A DNA stretch of 64,000 nucleotides, taken from the NCBI RefSeq assembly GCF_009932555.1, contig NZ_BLJO01000003.1, positions 558,001 through 622,000 on the forward strand. Reading direction: 5' to 3'. The stretch is from Steroidobacter agaridevorans (GTDB lineage: Bacteria; Pseudomonadota; Gammaproteobacteria; Steroidobacterales; Steroidobacteraceae). Of this stretch, positions 10,254 through 17,826 are shown piece by piece; the stretch's first letter is position 1, and each line of letters begins with the position of its first letter. The notes beneath the pieces were generated by a model, which did no database searches, was not told where the DNA came from, and saw only the letters and a list, made by a program, of their open reading frames with translations. The translations under genes were made by a program, and so were the position numbers.

Positions 10254-10973
10254 ATGCGGCCTGCACTGCTATCACGCACGCTTCACAAATGGCTCGGCTT
10301 GATCGTCGGAATACAACTTGTTTTCTGGACGATCAGCGGCTTCTATATGGTCGTGGTCGATCTCGATTTCATTCATGGCGATCCGCTGGTTCGCAATGTG
10401 CGTGTGCCGCTGCAGAGGGAGATGTCCAAGATCCCATTCGGTGCGGTTGCACAGCGATATGAAGGCGTCACGGATGTGTCGTTGCGTGCGTTGCCTTCTT
10501 TTCCGGCGCCCGTCTATGAGATCACGACGAAATCGGGGAAGGCGCTCATCGATGCGTCGACAGGTCGCCAACTCTCTCCGCTTCCGGAGGAAGTCGTCGC
10601 CGATCTCGCGCGACAGTACTACGCCGGTGATGGCCAGCTTGCAGCTATCAGGCTGATCGAGTCGGGCGCACCTCTGGAGATTCAGTCTCGGCCATTGCCG
10701 CTCTGGCGTGTGGACTTCGACGATTGGCTGGAAACCAGCCTCTATGTTCATCCCGATACGGGCGTGTTGGTCACCAGACGGCACCGGTTCTGGCGCTGGT
10801 TCGATTTCCTGTGGATGTTCCACATCATGGACTTCGACACGCGAACCGACATGAACAACGGTTTGCTGCGTGCTACGACGGTGGCTGGACTGGTGACGGT
10901 ATTTAGCGGCTGCTGGTTGCTCTATTTCAGCTTCCGGCGCAAGACGCCTGCGCGGCGTACTAACCAGGAATGA
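10254..10973 (+). CDS. PepSY-associated membrane protein, first copy
   Basis: The 239-residue protein starts at ATG 10254. It has the family opening LHKWLGLIVGIQLVFWTISGFYMVV (first membrane helix), a periplasmic PepSY-like domain (YEITTKSGKALIDASTGRQLSPLPEEVVADLARQYYAG), and a final helix near 215-235. Such proteins accompany TonB receptors for iron chelates or haem and may reduce or handle the imported complex. The adjacent receptor is only a fragment, so this pair may be orphaned. The stop overlaps an in-frame start of the next gene. Confidence 0.8.
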   Translation: MRPALLSRTLHKWLGLIVGIQLVFWTISGFYMVVVDLDFIHGDPLVRNVRVPLQREMSKIPFGAVAQRYEGVTDVSLRALPSFPAPVYEITTKSGKALIDASTGRQLSPLPEEVVADLARQYYAGDGQLAAIRLIESGAPLEIQSRPLPLWRVDFDDWLETSLYVHPDTGVLVTRRHRFWRWFDFLWMFHIMDFDTRTDMNNGLLRATTVAGLVTVFSGCWLLYFSFRRKTPARRTNQE

Positions 10974-10978
10974 TGCTC

Positions 10979-11731
10979 ATGCGATTTCTTCGCAAGTTAC
11001 ACAAATGGCTTGGCCTCATTGTTGGCTTGCAGGTGCTGCTCTGGACGATCAGCGGCTTGATCTTCGCGTGGCTGGACCATCATGAGGTCTCGGCAGAGCA
11101 CAGCGTGCGGACGCCCGATCCTGCGGTGTTGACTCCGTCTATTTCACTCGTGGAAGCCGAGAGCTGGAGTTCAGAACTTGCCTCCGGTGAGATCCTCGAG
11201 ATTCGGCTCACCTCATTGCTCGATCATTGGGTCTGGCGCATCGAGACGCGTAGCGGGATTACGCTCCGAAGTGCTATCAGCGGGGAGCCGCTTCGATTGA
11301 CAGAAGATCTTGTGAGCGAGCTCGCTCAGCGGCAGTACGTTGGCAGCGGGCGCCTGGCTTCTGTCGCGTTCCATCCCGCATCAACAATGGAGACCCGAGG
11401 CTCGGGGGCGACCTGGGCGGCCCGCTTCGACGACGGGCGAGGCACGACGCTCTATTACTCCGCCGACGACGGACGTTTGGTCGAGGCGCGCAACGACACC
11501 TGGCGACTGTTTGATTTCTTCTGGATGCTGCATACGATGGACTATGCCGGACGGGACAACTTCAACAATCCACTCGTGATCACGGTGGGCTTCGCGACGT
11601 TGTGGCTAGCGCTGTCCGGTGCACTGCTGCTGCTCCGAAGTTTTCGACGCCAGGATTTTGCTTTTCTTCTGGGGTGGCGTCGGACTACCGCGTTCAACTC
11701 ACGCAGCGAAGCCGGCAACTCCCTTGACTGA
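10979..11731 (+). CDS. PepSY-associated membrane protein, second copy
   Basis: This is a paralogue of the gene before it: the same opening (LRKLHKWLGLIVGLQVLLWTISGLIFAWLDHHEV), a PepSY-like domain and closing WRLFDFFWMLHTMDYAGRDNFNNPLVI plus a last membrane helix. ATG 10979 was chosen because an AGGA lies about 10 bases upstream; ATGs at 10970 and 10973 are possible and would overlap the previous stop. The two probably work together in the inner membrane. Transcription should end at the strong hairpin 5 bases after the stop. Confidence 0.8.
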   Translation: MRFLRKLHKWLGLIVGLQVLLWTISGLIFAWLDHHEVSAEHSVRTPDPAVLTPSISLVEAESWSSELASGEILEIRLTSLLDHWVWRIETRSGITLRSAISGEPLRLTEDLVSELAQRQYVGSGRLASVAFHPASTMETRGSGATWAARFDDGRGTTLYYSADDGRLVEARNDTWRLFDFFWMLHTMDYAGRDNFNNPLVITVGFATLWLALSGALLLLRSFRRQDFAFLLGWRRTTAFNSRSEAGNSLD

Positions 11732-11735
11732 CAAG

Positions 11736-11765
11736 CACGATAAGGCCCATCCGGGCCTTATCGTG
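11736..11765. terminator. Bidirectional terminator hairpin
   Basis: A perfect 13-base inverted repeat (CACGATAAGGCCC / GGGCCTTATCGTG) with a 4-base loop lies between the convergent PepSY gene (stop 11731) and the copZ-like gene (stop 11776). No long T tract follows on either strand, but its position and stability fit a shared terminator. Confidence 0.75.
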
Positions 11766-11775
11766 TTCGCCGGAA

Positions 11776-11970
11776 TCAGATCAGGGTCGCGGGATAGCCG
11801 TCGTCCCTGAGGGCTTTCTCGATCTGCTGCTGACTCGCCGTCGTGGTGACGGTAATCCTGCGCGAAGCTGTGTTGGCCTCGATCTTGGCGGCAGGATCGA
11901 CCTTTGCGATTGCCTCGTTGACGTGGCGAACGCACGAGCCGCAGGTCATGTCTTGGATGTGGAATTGCAT
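11776..11970 (-). CDS. CopZ-like heavy-metal-binding chaperone
   Basis: A 64-residue single HMA domain: MTCGSC (residues 8-13) provides the CxxC copper ligands, and the ferredoxin-like fold is completed by ANTASRRITVTTTASQQQIEKALRDDGYPATLI. It should carry Cu(I) in the cytoplasm and hand it to the P-type ATPase encoded divergently. A CueR-type promoter lies upstream (12007-12037, minus strand). Confidence 0.88.
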   Translation of the reverse strand: MQFHIQDMTCGSCVRHVNEAIAKVDPAAKIEANTASRRITVTTTASQQQIEKALRDDGYPATLI

Positions 11971-12006
11971 GTGACTCTCCTTCGGAGTTCGGGATACGTG
12001 CTACGG

Positions 12007-12037
12007 AGCATGAAGGTTGCCACTGTGGGAAGGTCAA
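12007..12037 (-). promoter_or_regulatory. CueR-type copper-responsive promoter for the copZ-like gene
   Basis: On the minus strand TTGACC (12037-12032) and CATGCT (12012-12007) are separated by 19 bases, the overlong spacing used by MerR/CueR activators. The spacer holds the imperfect dyad ACCTTCCCACAGTGGCAAC. This matches the layout of the E. coli copA promoter. No cueR gene is present in the window. Confidence 0.65.
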
Positions 12038-12053
12038 GAGCGCCCCTCGACTG

Positions 12054-12084
12054 TTGACCTTGCCACCATGGGAAGCCCCATAAC
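12054..12084 (+). promoter_or_regulatory. CueR-type copper-responsive promoter for copA
   Basis: TTGACC (12054-12059) and CATAAC (12079-12084) are separated by exactly 19 bases, with the dyad ACCTTGCCACCATGGGAAGC overlapping the -35. It is 37 bases upstream of the copA start and mirrors the minus-strand promoter 16 bases away, so the two divergent genes appear to be switched on by separate operators. Confidence 0.7.
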
Positions 12085-12120
12085 ACCTCGGTCGGTTCAC
12101 GAAGATCGAGGAAGCGAGAG

Positions 12121-14409
12121 ATGTCAGCGGCGGGAGATTTGTCAGCACCGATGGCTTCGACCATCAGCTTGCTTATCGAGGGCATGACTTGCGCGTCGTG
12201 CGTCGGGCGCGTCGAACGCGCTCTGAAGGCGGTGCGTGGGGTCGCCGCGGCGAGCGTCAATCTTGCGACCGAGCGCGCCACGGTACGTGGTACCGCAGAT
12301 CAGGCGGCGCTCGTCGCTGCCGTCGCCGGCGCAGGCTATAAAACAAGGCCACTTCAGCCGAGCGCGAGCTCCGATGAGATTTCGGGAGAGCGCAAGCAGA
12401 AGGAGCAACGCCGGCTGAAACGCGATCTGATTCTCGCGACACTGCTCGCGGTGCCGGTCTTCCTCTTGGAGATGGGGTCACATCTCATACCGGCCGTCCA
12501 CACGCTGATTGCCCGTACCATCGGCATGCAGACGAACTGGTACATCCAGTTCGCGCTGACAACGCTCATCCTCGTGGGTCCGGGATTGCGCTTCTACCGC
12601 AAGGGCATCCCGGCGCTCGCGCGTTTCGCGCCCGACATGAACTCGCTGGTTGCAATGGGAACCATGGCCGCCTACGCGTATTCGCTGGTCGCCACCTTTG
12701 CCCCGGAGTTGTTACCGCCTGGCACTGTGAGTGTTTATTACGAGGCGGCGGCCATCATCGTCGCATTGGTCCTGCTTGGCCGCTATCTGGAAACTCGCGC
12801 CAAGGGGCGCACGTCAGAGGCAATCAAGCGTCTCGTAGGACTACAAGCGAAGACTGCGTGGGTCCGTCGTGCCGGCGGGTCGGTCGAAGTGCCGCTTGCT
12901 GAGGTTGTCGCCGACGACATCGTCGACGTGCGGCCGGGCGAGCGCGTTCCCGTCGATGGAATAGTCACCGAAGGCGAAAGCTTCGTCGATGAGTCGATGC
13001 TCACGGGTGAGCCGGTCCCGGTTCTCAAAGCGGCAGGCGCAACGTTGGTCGGCGGCACCGTAAACCAGCGAGGGGCGCTGGTCTTCCGCGCGACGGCTGT
13101 GGGCGAGGGGACGATGCTGTCGCAGATCATCCGCCTGGTTGAGCAGGCTCAGGCCGCCAAGCTACCGATCCAGGCGCTCGTCGATAAGGTAACGATGTGG
13201 TTTGTCCCCGCCGTGATGGCAGTAGCCGCTTTCACGTTCGCCGCCTGGTTGTTGCTCGGTCCCTCGCCGGCACTCACGTTCGCTCTGGTGAACGCGGTGG
13301 CGGTGCTCATCATTGCGTGTCCGTGCGCCATGGGGCTCGCCACGCCAACCTCGATCATGGTTGGGACCGGCCGCGGCGCAGAGCTGGGAATTCTGTTTCG
13401 CAAAGGTGAGGCTCTTCAGCTTCTGAAGGACGCCAAGGTCATCGCGCTCGACAAGACTGGCACGCTGACTGAAGGTCGGCCTGCGCTTCCTGATCTGCAA
13501 GTGTTGCTCGGCTTCGACCGCGATCGTGTGCTCGGCCAGATCGCGGCGGTGGAGGAAAGGTCGGAGCATCCGATCGGTCGTGCCATCGTCGATGCGGCTA
13601 GAGCCGAAGGTACTGCGTTACCAGTGGTGAGCAGCTTCGAATCGGTCACAGGGTTCGGCGTGACGGCCAAAGCGGATGGCGAGACTGTGCAGATTGGTGC
13701 CGATCGCTACATGCGTGAATTGGGGTACGACGTCGGCGTGTTTGCGAAGACGGTCGAAAATCTCGCTGCCGAAGGCAAGTCGCCGGTCTATGCCGCGATA
13801 GGCGGAAGGCTCGCGGCCATCGTTGCTGTGTCCGATCAGATCAAAGAGACAACGCCCGCCGCCATCGCCGCGCTTCACGCACTCGGCCTCAAAGTCGCGA
13901 TGATCACCGGCGACAACTCGCGTACCGCCGATGCAATCGCTCGTAGGCTGGGTATTGATGAGGTAATCGCCGAGGTGCTTCCCGACGGAAAAGTCGAAGC
14001 CGTTCGCAGGTTCAAGAAGGAACACGGCCAACTGGTCTTCGTCGGCGATGGCATCAACGATGCGCCGGCGCTAGCCGAGGCGGATGTCGGCATCGCAGTC
14101 GGTACCGGTACCGACGTCGCCATCGAGGCTGCTGACGTGGTGCTGATGTCGGGTCATCTGAACACCGTGGCCACTGCTATCGCACTCTCGCGCGCGACTA
14201 TACGTAACATTCATCAGAACTTGTTCTGGGCGTTTGCGTACAACGTGGCACTGATTCCGATCGCCGCGGGCGCCCTGTGGCCATTCTGGGGAATACTGCT
14301 TTCGCCGATATTCGCAGCAGGTGCTATGGCGGTGTCGAGCAGCTTCGTGTTGGGTAACTCATTGCGGTTGCGCGGCTTTCGGCAACGACCACCGCTGCGG
14401 CGCCCATGA
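12121..14409 (+). CDS. copA: Cu(I)-exporting P1B-type ATPase
   Basis: A 762-residue heavy-metal ATPase with one N-terminal HMA domain (GMTCASC, about 21-27), the actuator TGE (LTGEPVP), transmembrane CPC metal site ([13 protein letters not shown]), phosphorylation loop [11 protein letters not shown] motif (SEHPIG), and TGDN / VGDGINDAP hinge motifs. CPC with MTCASC indicates Cu(I)/Ag(I) export. A start at Met11 would also keep the HMA domain. Divergent expression with the copZ-like chaperone under CueR-type promoters supports a copper-tolerance role. Confidence 0.92.
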   Translation: MSAAGDLSAPMASTISLLIEGMTCASCVGRVERALKAVRGVAAASVNLATERATVRGTADQAALVAAVAGAGYKTRPLQPSASSDEISGERKQKEQRRLKRDLILATLLAVPVFLLEMGSHLIPAVHTLIARTIGMQTNWYIQFALTTLILVGPGLRFYRKGIPALARFAPDMNSLVAMGTMAAYAYSLVATFAPELLPPGTVSVYYEAAAIIVALVLLGRYLETRAKGRTSEAIKRLVGLQAKTAWVRRAGGSVEVPLAEVVADDIVDVRPGERVPVDGIVTEGESFVDESMLTGEPVPVLKAAGATLVGGTVNQRGALVFRATAVGEGTMLSQIIRLVEQAQAAKLPIQALVDKVTMWFVPAVMAVAAFTFAAWLLLGPSPALTFALVNAVAVLIIACPCAMGLATPTSIMVGTGRGAELGILFRKGEALQLLKDAKVIALDKTGTLTEGRPALPDLQVLLGFDRDRVLGQIAAVEERSEHPIGRAIVDAARAEGTALPVVSSFESVTGFGVTAKADGETVQIGADRYMRELGYDVGVFAKTVENLAAEGKSPVYAAIGGRLAAIVAVSDQIKETTPAAIAALHALGLKVAMITGDNSRTADAIARRLGIDEVIAEVLPDGKVEAVRRFKKEHGQLVFVGDGINDAPALAEADVGIAVGTGTDVAIEAADVVLMSGHLNTVATAIALSRATIRNIHQNLFWAFAYNVALIPIAAGALWPFWGILLSPIFAAGAMAVSSSFVLGNSLRLRGFRQRPPLRRP

Positions 14410-14561
14410 TGATGGAACAGGGACCGAGGCCGCCGAGCCAGCGCTAACCTTCCCTGGGGAAAGCACCGCGAAACTAAGGGCTTCCGGCTTGACGCGATGA
14501 TCGGCAGTGCTTACCGGTCCAATCCTGGCTAAACTCCGGCACCCCAGATTTCCGCTTGCCA

Positions 14562-14624
14562 ATGAAAGACTTAGATCGCAGGGTCAGCGTGGCGCCGATG
14601 ATGGATTGGATCTACAAAGAATAA
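14562..14624 (+). pseudogene. dusA: 5' fragment of dusA, interrupted by a genomic island
   Basis: ATG 14562 opens a 20-codon frame reading MKDLDRRVSVAPMMDW before ending in IYKE and TAA. RRVSVAPMMDW is the conserved N-terminus of tRNA-dihydrouridine synthase A, where the next residues should be TDRHCR. The coding sequence breaks exactly there. The 5' end of dusA is a known integration site for islands and prophages with a dedicated integrase family. No other dusA part is found in the window. Confidence 0.75.
14597..14612 (+). other. Putative left attachment site (attL)
   Basis: GATGATGGATTGGATC in the dusA fragment matches the right-end copy in 14 of 16 positions; flanking bases upstream are also similar because both encode VSVAPMMD. 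The copies are not identical, unlike a fresh integration. Confidence 0.55.
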
Positions 14625-14666
14625 AGTCGCAGCACGGTCAGCGACTTACAGCGACCGAAAAAAGCT

Positions 14667-14684
14667 TGTCGCCTTTTTGTCGCC
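14667..14684 (+). repeat. Left copy of an 18-base island-end repeat
   Basis: TGTCGCCTTTTTGTCGCC occurs here and at 27969-27986, next to the integrase gene, in the same orientation. Each copy contains two TGTCGCC units. The spacing and location at both ends suggest integrase arm-binding sites. Confidence 0.6.
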
Positions 14685-14762
14685 ACGCTGAATTTTCCTG
14701 GAGCGCGCGATGGCTTTCTCGGTGAGTAACGCCAAAAAGGGAGCCTAGAGGGAGTTTGTACA

Positions 14763-14990
14763 TCACCCGCTTGACCGCTTCCGCGCCTTTGCTTTGATCT
14801 TCTTGATGTCAAGCTCGTCCACCTCGCCGCTGTGCTCGCCCTCGATCAATGCTTGGCGCAACGCCGCGACTTTTCGCTCATGTTCCTCAAGCGGCCGGAG
14901 ACTGGTCGGCATGACTTCGCTGGCCGAGCAGGGGCGCTCGCGCTCCCGCGAGATCCCATCCGGCAGGTTTGCTTCTAAGCCGGCGCTCAT
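14763..14990 (-). CDS. ParD-like antitoxin, degenerate N-terminus, no toxin partner
   Basis: A 75-residue protein. The segment SASEVMPTSLRPLEEHERKVAALRQALIEGEHSG matches the second half of ParD antitoxins, in which this helix wraps the toxin. The first 25 residues do not resemble the normal ribbon-helix-helix opening, suggesting an old frameshift or replacement. It overlaps the end of the HigA-like gene by four bases. No ParE toxin frame follows, so it may be non-functional or act on a toxin elsewhere. Confidence 0.55.
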   Translation of the reverse strand: MSAGLEANLPDGISRERERPCSASEVMPTSLRPLEEHERKVAALRQALIEGEHSGEVDELDIKKIKAKARKRSSG

Positions 14991-15367
14991 GCGGCGACTA
15001 CTGACGGCCTAAGCGGCGGGATGAGCAAGTCCGCTGGAATGTGAAACCGCTCGCGTAGTTTTCTCACCATGGTCATGCTCAGTTCGCGTTTTCCGGTCAA
15101 CACCTCGCTCACGCGGCTAGCCCTTCCCAACAGCGGGATGAGGTCGGCACGCGACAGTCCGTGTTGGTCCATCAAATAGGTGAGAAGGTCGGGCAGCGAC
15201 GGCGCACGTCGCGGCCATCGAGAGCGCTCATACGCCTCGGTCAGGTACGCCTGAGCCATCATCCGGGCTTGGTCGGCCGGATCTATCGAGTTCATCAGCT
15301 TCTCGATCAGCGCCTTGGCCCGGACGTGATCAGTGTCGTTCTGGATGACGATCAGTGTGGTCTTCAT
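14987..15367 (-). CDS. HigA-like antitoxin with XRE helix-turn-helix
   Basis: A 126-residue protein with an XRE/Cro-type DNA-binding domain at the C-terminal end: LPDLLTYLMDQHGLSRADLIPLLGRASRVSEVLTGKRELSMTMVRKLRERFHIPADLLI. This is the arrangement of the COG5499 HigA group, which represses its own operon and neutralises a HigB mRNA interferase. Its start forms TAATG with the stop of an upstream frame whose last residues look like the end of HigB, but that toxin is truncated. Confidence 0.75.
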   Translation of the reverse strand: MKTTLIVIQNDTDHVRAKALIEKLMNSIDPADQARMMAQAYLTEAYERSRWPRRAPSLPDLLTYLMDQHGLSRADLIPLLGRASRVSEVLTGKRELSMTMVRKLRERFHIPADLLIPPLRPSVVAA

Positions 15368-15420
15368 TACAGGGTCTCCGCATTCACCCTATCGTAGTCC
15401 TCATGCTCGGAGGAAGCCCA
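15366..15420 (-). pseudogene. 3' remnant of a HigB-type toxin gene
   Basis: Read on the minus strand just before the HigA-like gene, the last codons give SEHEDYDRVNAETL then TAA, overlapping the antitoxin ATG as TAATG. HigB toxins end with a similar EYD-x-D/N-AET segment. Upstream of about 15420 the frame is replaced by GGGGTCAAATACAAACTTTGCC-like sequence (plus strand 15422-15443) that looks foreign, so the toxin body is missing. Confidence 0.5.
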
Positions 15421-15559
15421 AGGCAAAGTTTGTATTTGACCCCCTCGGAAGATGCTGACCAGTCGCAGCATAATTTCCACTGCATTTCCACAGCTTGTTG
15501 TCTGTCAAGGGTCGTAAGTCGCCACATAGACTCGTCTGCAGCAAGCCGAGGGGCGACGG

Positions 15560-16219
15560 ATGCGATCGCGGAACTTAGAGAGGAATTGCAAACAACCTAA
15601 GAAGCAGGAGTGGACTGCGCTACCGCCGGCGCAGTCACTCCTAGGTATCACAAAGACACCTCCGATTGAACTGAAGCCCAGCGAGAGAGAACAGTATGTC
15701 AGTGCGCGCCAGGCAGCGAAGATGCTGAATGTCAGCACTTCCCGCGTATACGCCCTTGGCAGAAGCGGGGCCATGGCAAGGTTGTTAGTACTGACTCCGT
15801 CGCTCCCCCGCGTTCAGCGCGATGAAGAGAAGCCACACCCCTGGCTTCGAGCCGAGCAGCGACGACTCGCGCAGCTGTCTGGCTGGACGCACGTTCCAAA
15901 GATCGCGGCCCGCACGCGGCGCCCCGTTAAGAAGAAAGCAGTGCCCGTGCGGCCGCAAGCGACGGTATGGCGCTTCCATCGCGACGAAGTGCTGGCCTTC
16001 AAGGAGAAGCGCGAGGCCGACCGGAAGAGGCAGCTGTCGATACGCGAACGGGTGCGCCGTTACGGCGCTTCTGCGCGACCCATTCGCCTTAGCGCGGTAC
16101 GCCGCCTACGTAAGCAATGGAAACGCCGAGGGGCCTGCAAATCGCGCAAGTTGATGCAAACGACCGAATTCACCTCGGTCTCGGCGCTGCTGAATTGGGC
16201 GGTGCCATCGTCACTATAA
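15560..16219 (+). CDS. Excisionase-like DNA-binding protein (hypothetical)
   Basis: 219 residues, very basic. The segment QYVSARQAAKMLNVSTSRVYALGRSGAMAR (about 45-74) is a MerR/excisionase-type helix-turn-helix, and VWRFHRDEVLAFKEKREADRKR fits the short beta turn plus helix that follows in such proteins. The stretch between them is longer than usual and rich in proline and arginine. It is the first plus-strand island gene and leads into two more genes in the same direction. It may control island excision or gene expression; the start codon is uncertain. Confidence 0.5.
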   Translation: MRSRNLERNCKQPKKQEWTALPPAQSLLGITKTPPIELKPSEREQYVSARQAAKMLNVSTSRVYALGRSGAMARLLVLTPSLPRVQRDEEKPHPWLRAEQRRLAQLSGWTHVPKIAARTRRPVKKKAVPVRPQATVWRFHRDEVLAFKEKREADRKRQLSIRERVRRYGASARPIRLSAVRRLRKQWKRRGACKSRKLMQTTEFTSVSALLNWAVPSSL

Positions 16220-16229
16220 GGAACCGAAA

Positions 16230-16511
16230 ATGGCTAATAAGCTGGACGGTGTTTACGACCGCCTGATTGCGATGATGGATAACGTCCACTCCGGAGCCAT
16301 CACCTGCGACCAAGCCGACCGAATCGCAAACGGCGCAGAAAAGATCGCGAAGCTACTCGTTGTCGAAAGCCAAATGATCGACATGGCTTGGTCTAACGAG
16401 AGAGAGGCGACACCGAGCCAACTTGCAGGTTCTGTGATCGAATCGGATTCGGACAGCTCTACTGCATCGAAGTGCCTGCCCACCCACACCAAGCTCTTGA
16501 GGGGAAAGTGA
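16230..16511 (+). CDS. Small hypothetical island protein
   Basis: 93 residues with a helical first half (LDGVYDRLIAMMDNVHSGAITCDQADRIANGAEKIAKLLVVESQMIDMAW) and a polar tail. The helical part resembles short phage or island proteins of unknown role. It starts 10 bases after the excisionase-like gene, and its stop overlaps the start of the HNH-like gene by one base (TGATG), implying a three-gene operon. Confidence 0.55.
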   Translation: MANKLDGVYDRLIAMMDNVHSGAITCDQADRIANGAEKIAKLLVVESQMIDMAWSNEREATPSQLAGSVIESDSDSSTASKCLPTHTKLLRGK

Positions 16512-17677
16512 TGGTCGCGCAGCATATCAAGCGCGCCGAGGCGATGCGGATGCTCCGAGTCGGCAGCACGAAGGTGCATCAGCTCATCAACACAAAGCAG
16601 ATTCGCGCAAAGCTGGTGGCAAAAGCGGGCAAGGGCCGCTATTGGGCGATGAACCGTGCGGATGTGATGCGTCTTAAGGAACGCGGCTTTCTCGTGCGCA
16701 AACCTGCGCGCCAAAAAATGCGCATTGCATGGGAACGCGCGCACGGTGTGATACCTAACGGGTTCACCGTGTTCGCCATCGATGGCAATAGAACAAACAT
16801 CTCACTGGACAACCTAGCGTGCAAGCCGCTGGCGTCGACAGTGCGCCGTGCTGAGGCCAAAACGCTGCGCAAGCCACGCGCAAAAAAGCCCCGCAATACC
16901 TGGACGGCGGCGATGACGGAGATACTTCGTAGAGACTTCCCGACGAAGCGCAGCAAGGATATCGCGCGGGACTTGGGCGTCGCTCTCGCCACCATCACTC
17001 GCCAGGCTCGTATTCACAAATTTCGCAAGGATCACGTTGCGATCAAGGCGCGCAACTCGCTGAACGCACTGCCGATCGGGACCGAGCGCGTCCATGACAC
17101 GCGCTCGAACATTGTTCTTATCAAAGTCGCAACCGTAGGTAAGTTCCATGGTGAGCAATGGCGCCCGAAACAAGCCGTGGTGTGGGAGCAGGCCAACAGC
17201 CGGAAGCTCCCCAAGAATGCGCGAGTCATCTTCAAAGACGGCAACAAACGTAATTTCGATCCGAGCAATCTACATGCGTTCATGTCCCGTGAAGAGCACG
17301 GCGCGGCAATGTTCGCGACGTTCCACGGGTCACCGAAGCCGGTCCAGCAAGTAATAAAGCTCGTAAACAAAGCAAAGCTCGTCATACGGGGCAAGCGCGA
17401 CGAGTTCATTTTGAACCCAACGAAACCAGCTGCGCCCACCGCGCGCGTTGGGAAGCGCGGTGGCTACATCTGCAAGCGGTGGACGCCGGAAATGGACGAG
17501 ATCCTCGCTCGCGACTATCCCTCCGGATCATTAGAGACATTGCAACATGCGTTGAATATGCCTCTCAACTCGATCCGCCAGCGGGCGCGCCGCAAAGGGC
17601 TGCGCCGGTCGTTGGAGGCCATGCAAGCAATGGTCGCCGAAGTGCGAGCGAAGGCTGCCGCTGGCGCCTATGCATAG
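16511..17677 (+). CDS. Island protein with excisionase-like HTH and two degenerate HNH-like modules
   Basis: 388 residues from ATG 16511. Residues 5-55 look like a DNA-binding excisionase domain (IKRAEAMRMLRVGSTKVHQLINTKQIRA...YWAMNRADVMRLKERG). Two segments follow the H-N-H layout: RIAWERAHGVIPNGFTVFAIDGNRTNISLDNLA and AVVWEQANSRKLPKNARVIFKDGNKRNFDPSNL. Both lack the first histidine expected before the VWE-like strand. Helix-turn-helix-like pairs (TEILRRDFPTKRSKDIARDLGVALATITRQARIH and a similar one near 340) occur twice. I infer a DNA-binding protein derived from an HNH endonuclease; nuclease activity is doubtful. Confidence 0.6.
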   Translation: MVAQHIKRAEAMRMLRVGSTKVHQLINTKQIRAKLVAKAGKGRYWAMNRADVMRLKERGFLVRKPARQKMRIAWERAHGVIPNGFTVFAIDGNRTNISLDNLACKPLASTVRRAEAKTLRKPRAKKPRNTWTAAMTEILRRDFPTKRSKDIARDLGVALATITRQARIHKFRKDHVAIKARNSLNALPIGTERVHDTRSNIVLIKVATVGKFHGEQWRPKQAVVWEQANSRKLPKNARVIFKDGNKRNFDPSNLHAFMSREEHGAAMFATFHGSPKPVQQVIKLVNKAKLVIRGKRDEFILNPTKPAAPTARVGKRGGYICKRWTPEMDEILARDYPSGSLETLQHALNMPLNSIRQRARRKGLRRSLEAMQAMVAEVRAKAAAGAYA

Positions 17678-17826
17678 GCTCAAGAATCTCTTCCAGGGTC
17701 GGCTGCGGTCGGTCCCTCATGGTCGGGGTGACGTAAGTTCTCGTATTCTGCCCATTTCTATCGATGCGCGGCTCAGATAGTTGCCTTACCGCGCCTGTGC
17801 GAGTGCTCCGACGTGGCGCCTCGTAT

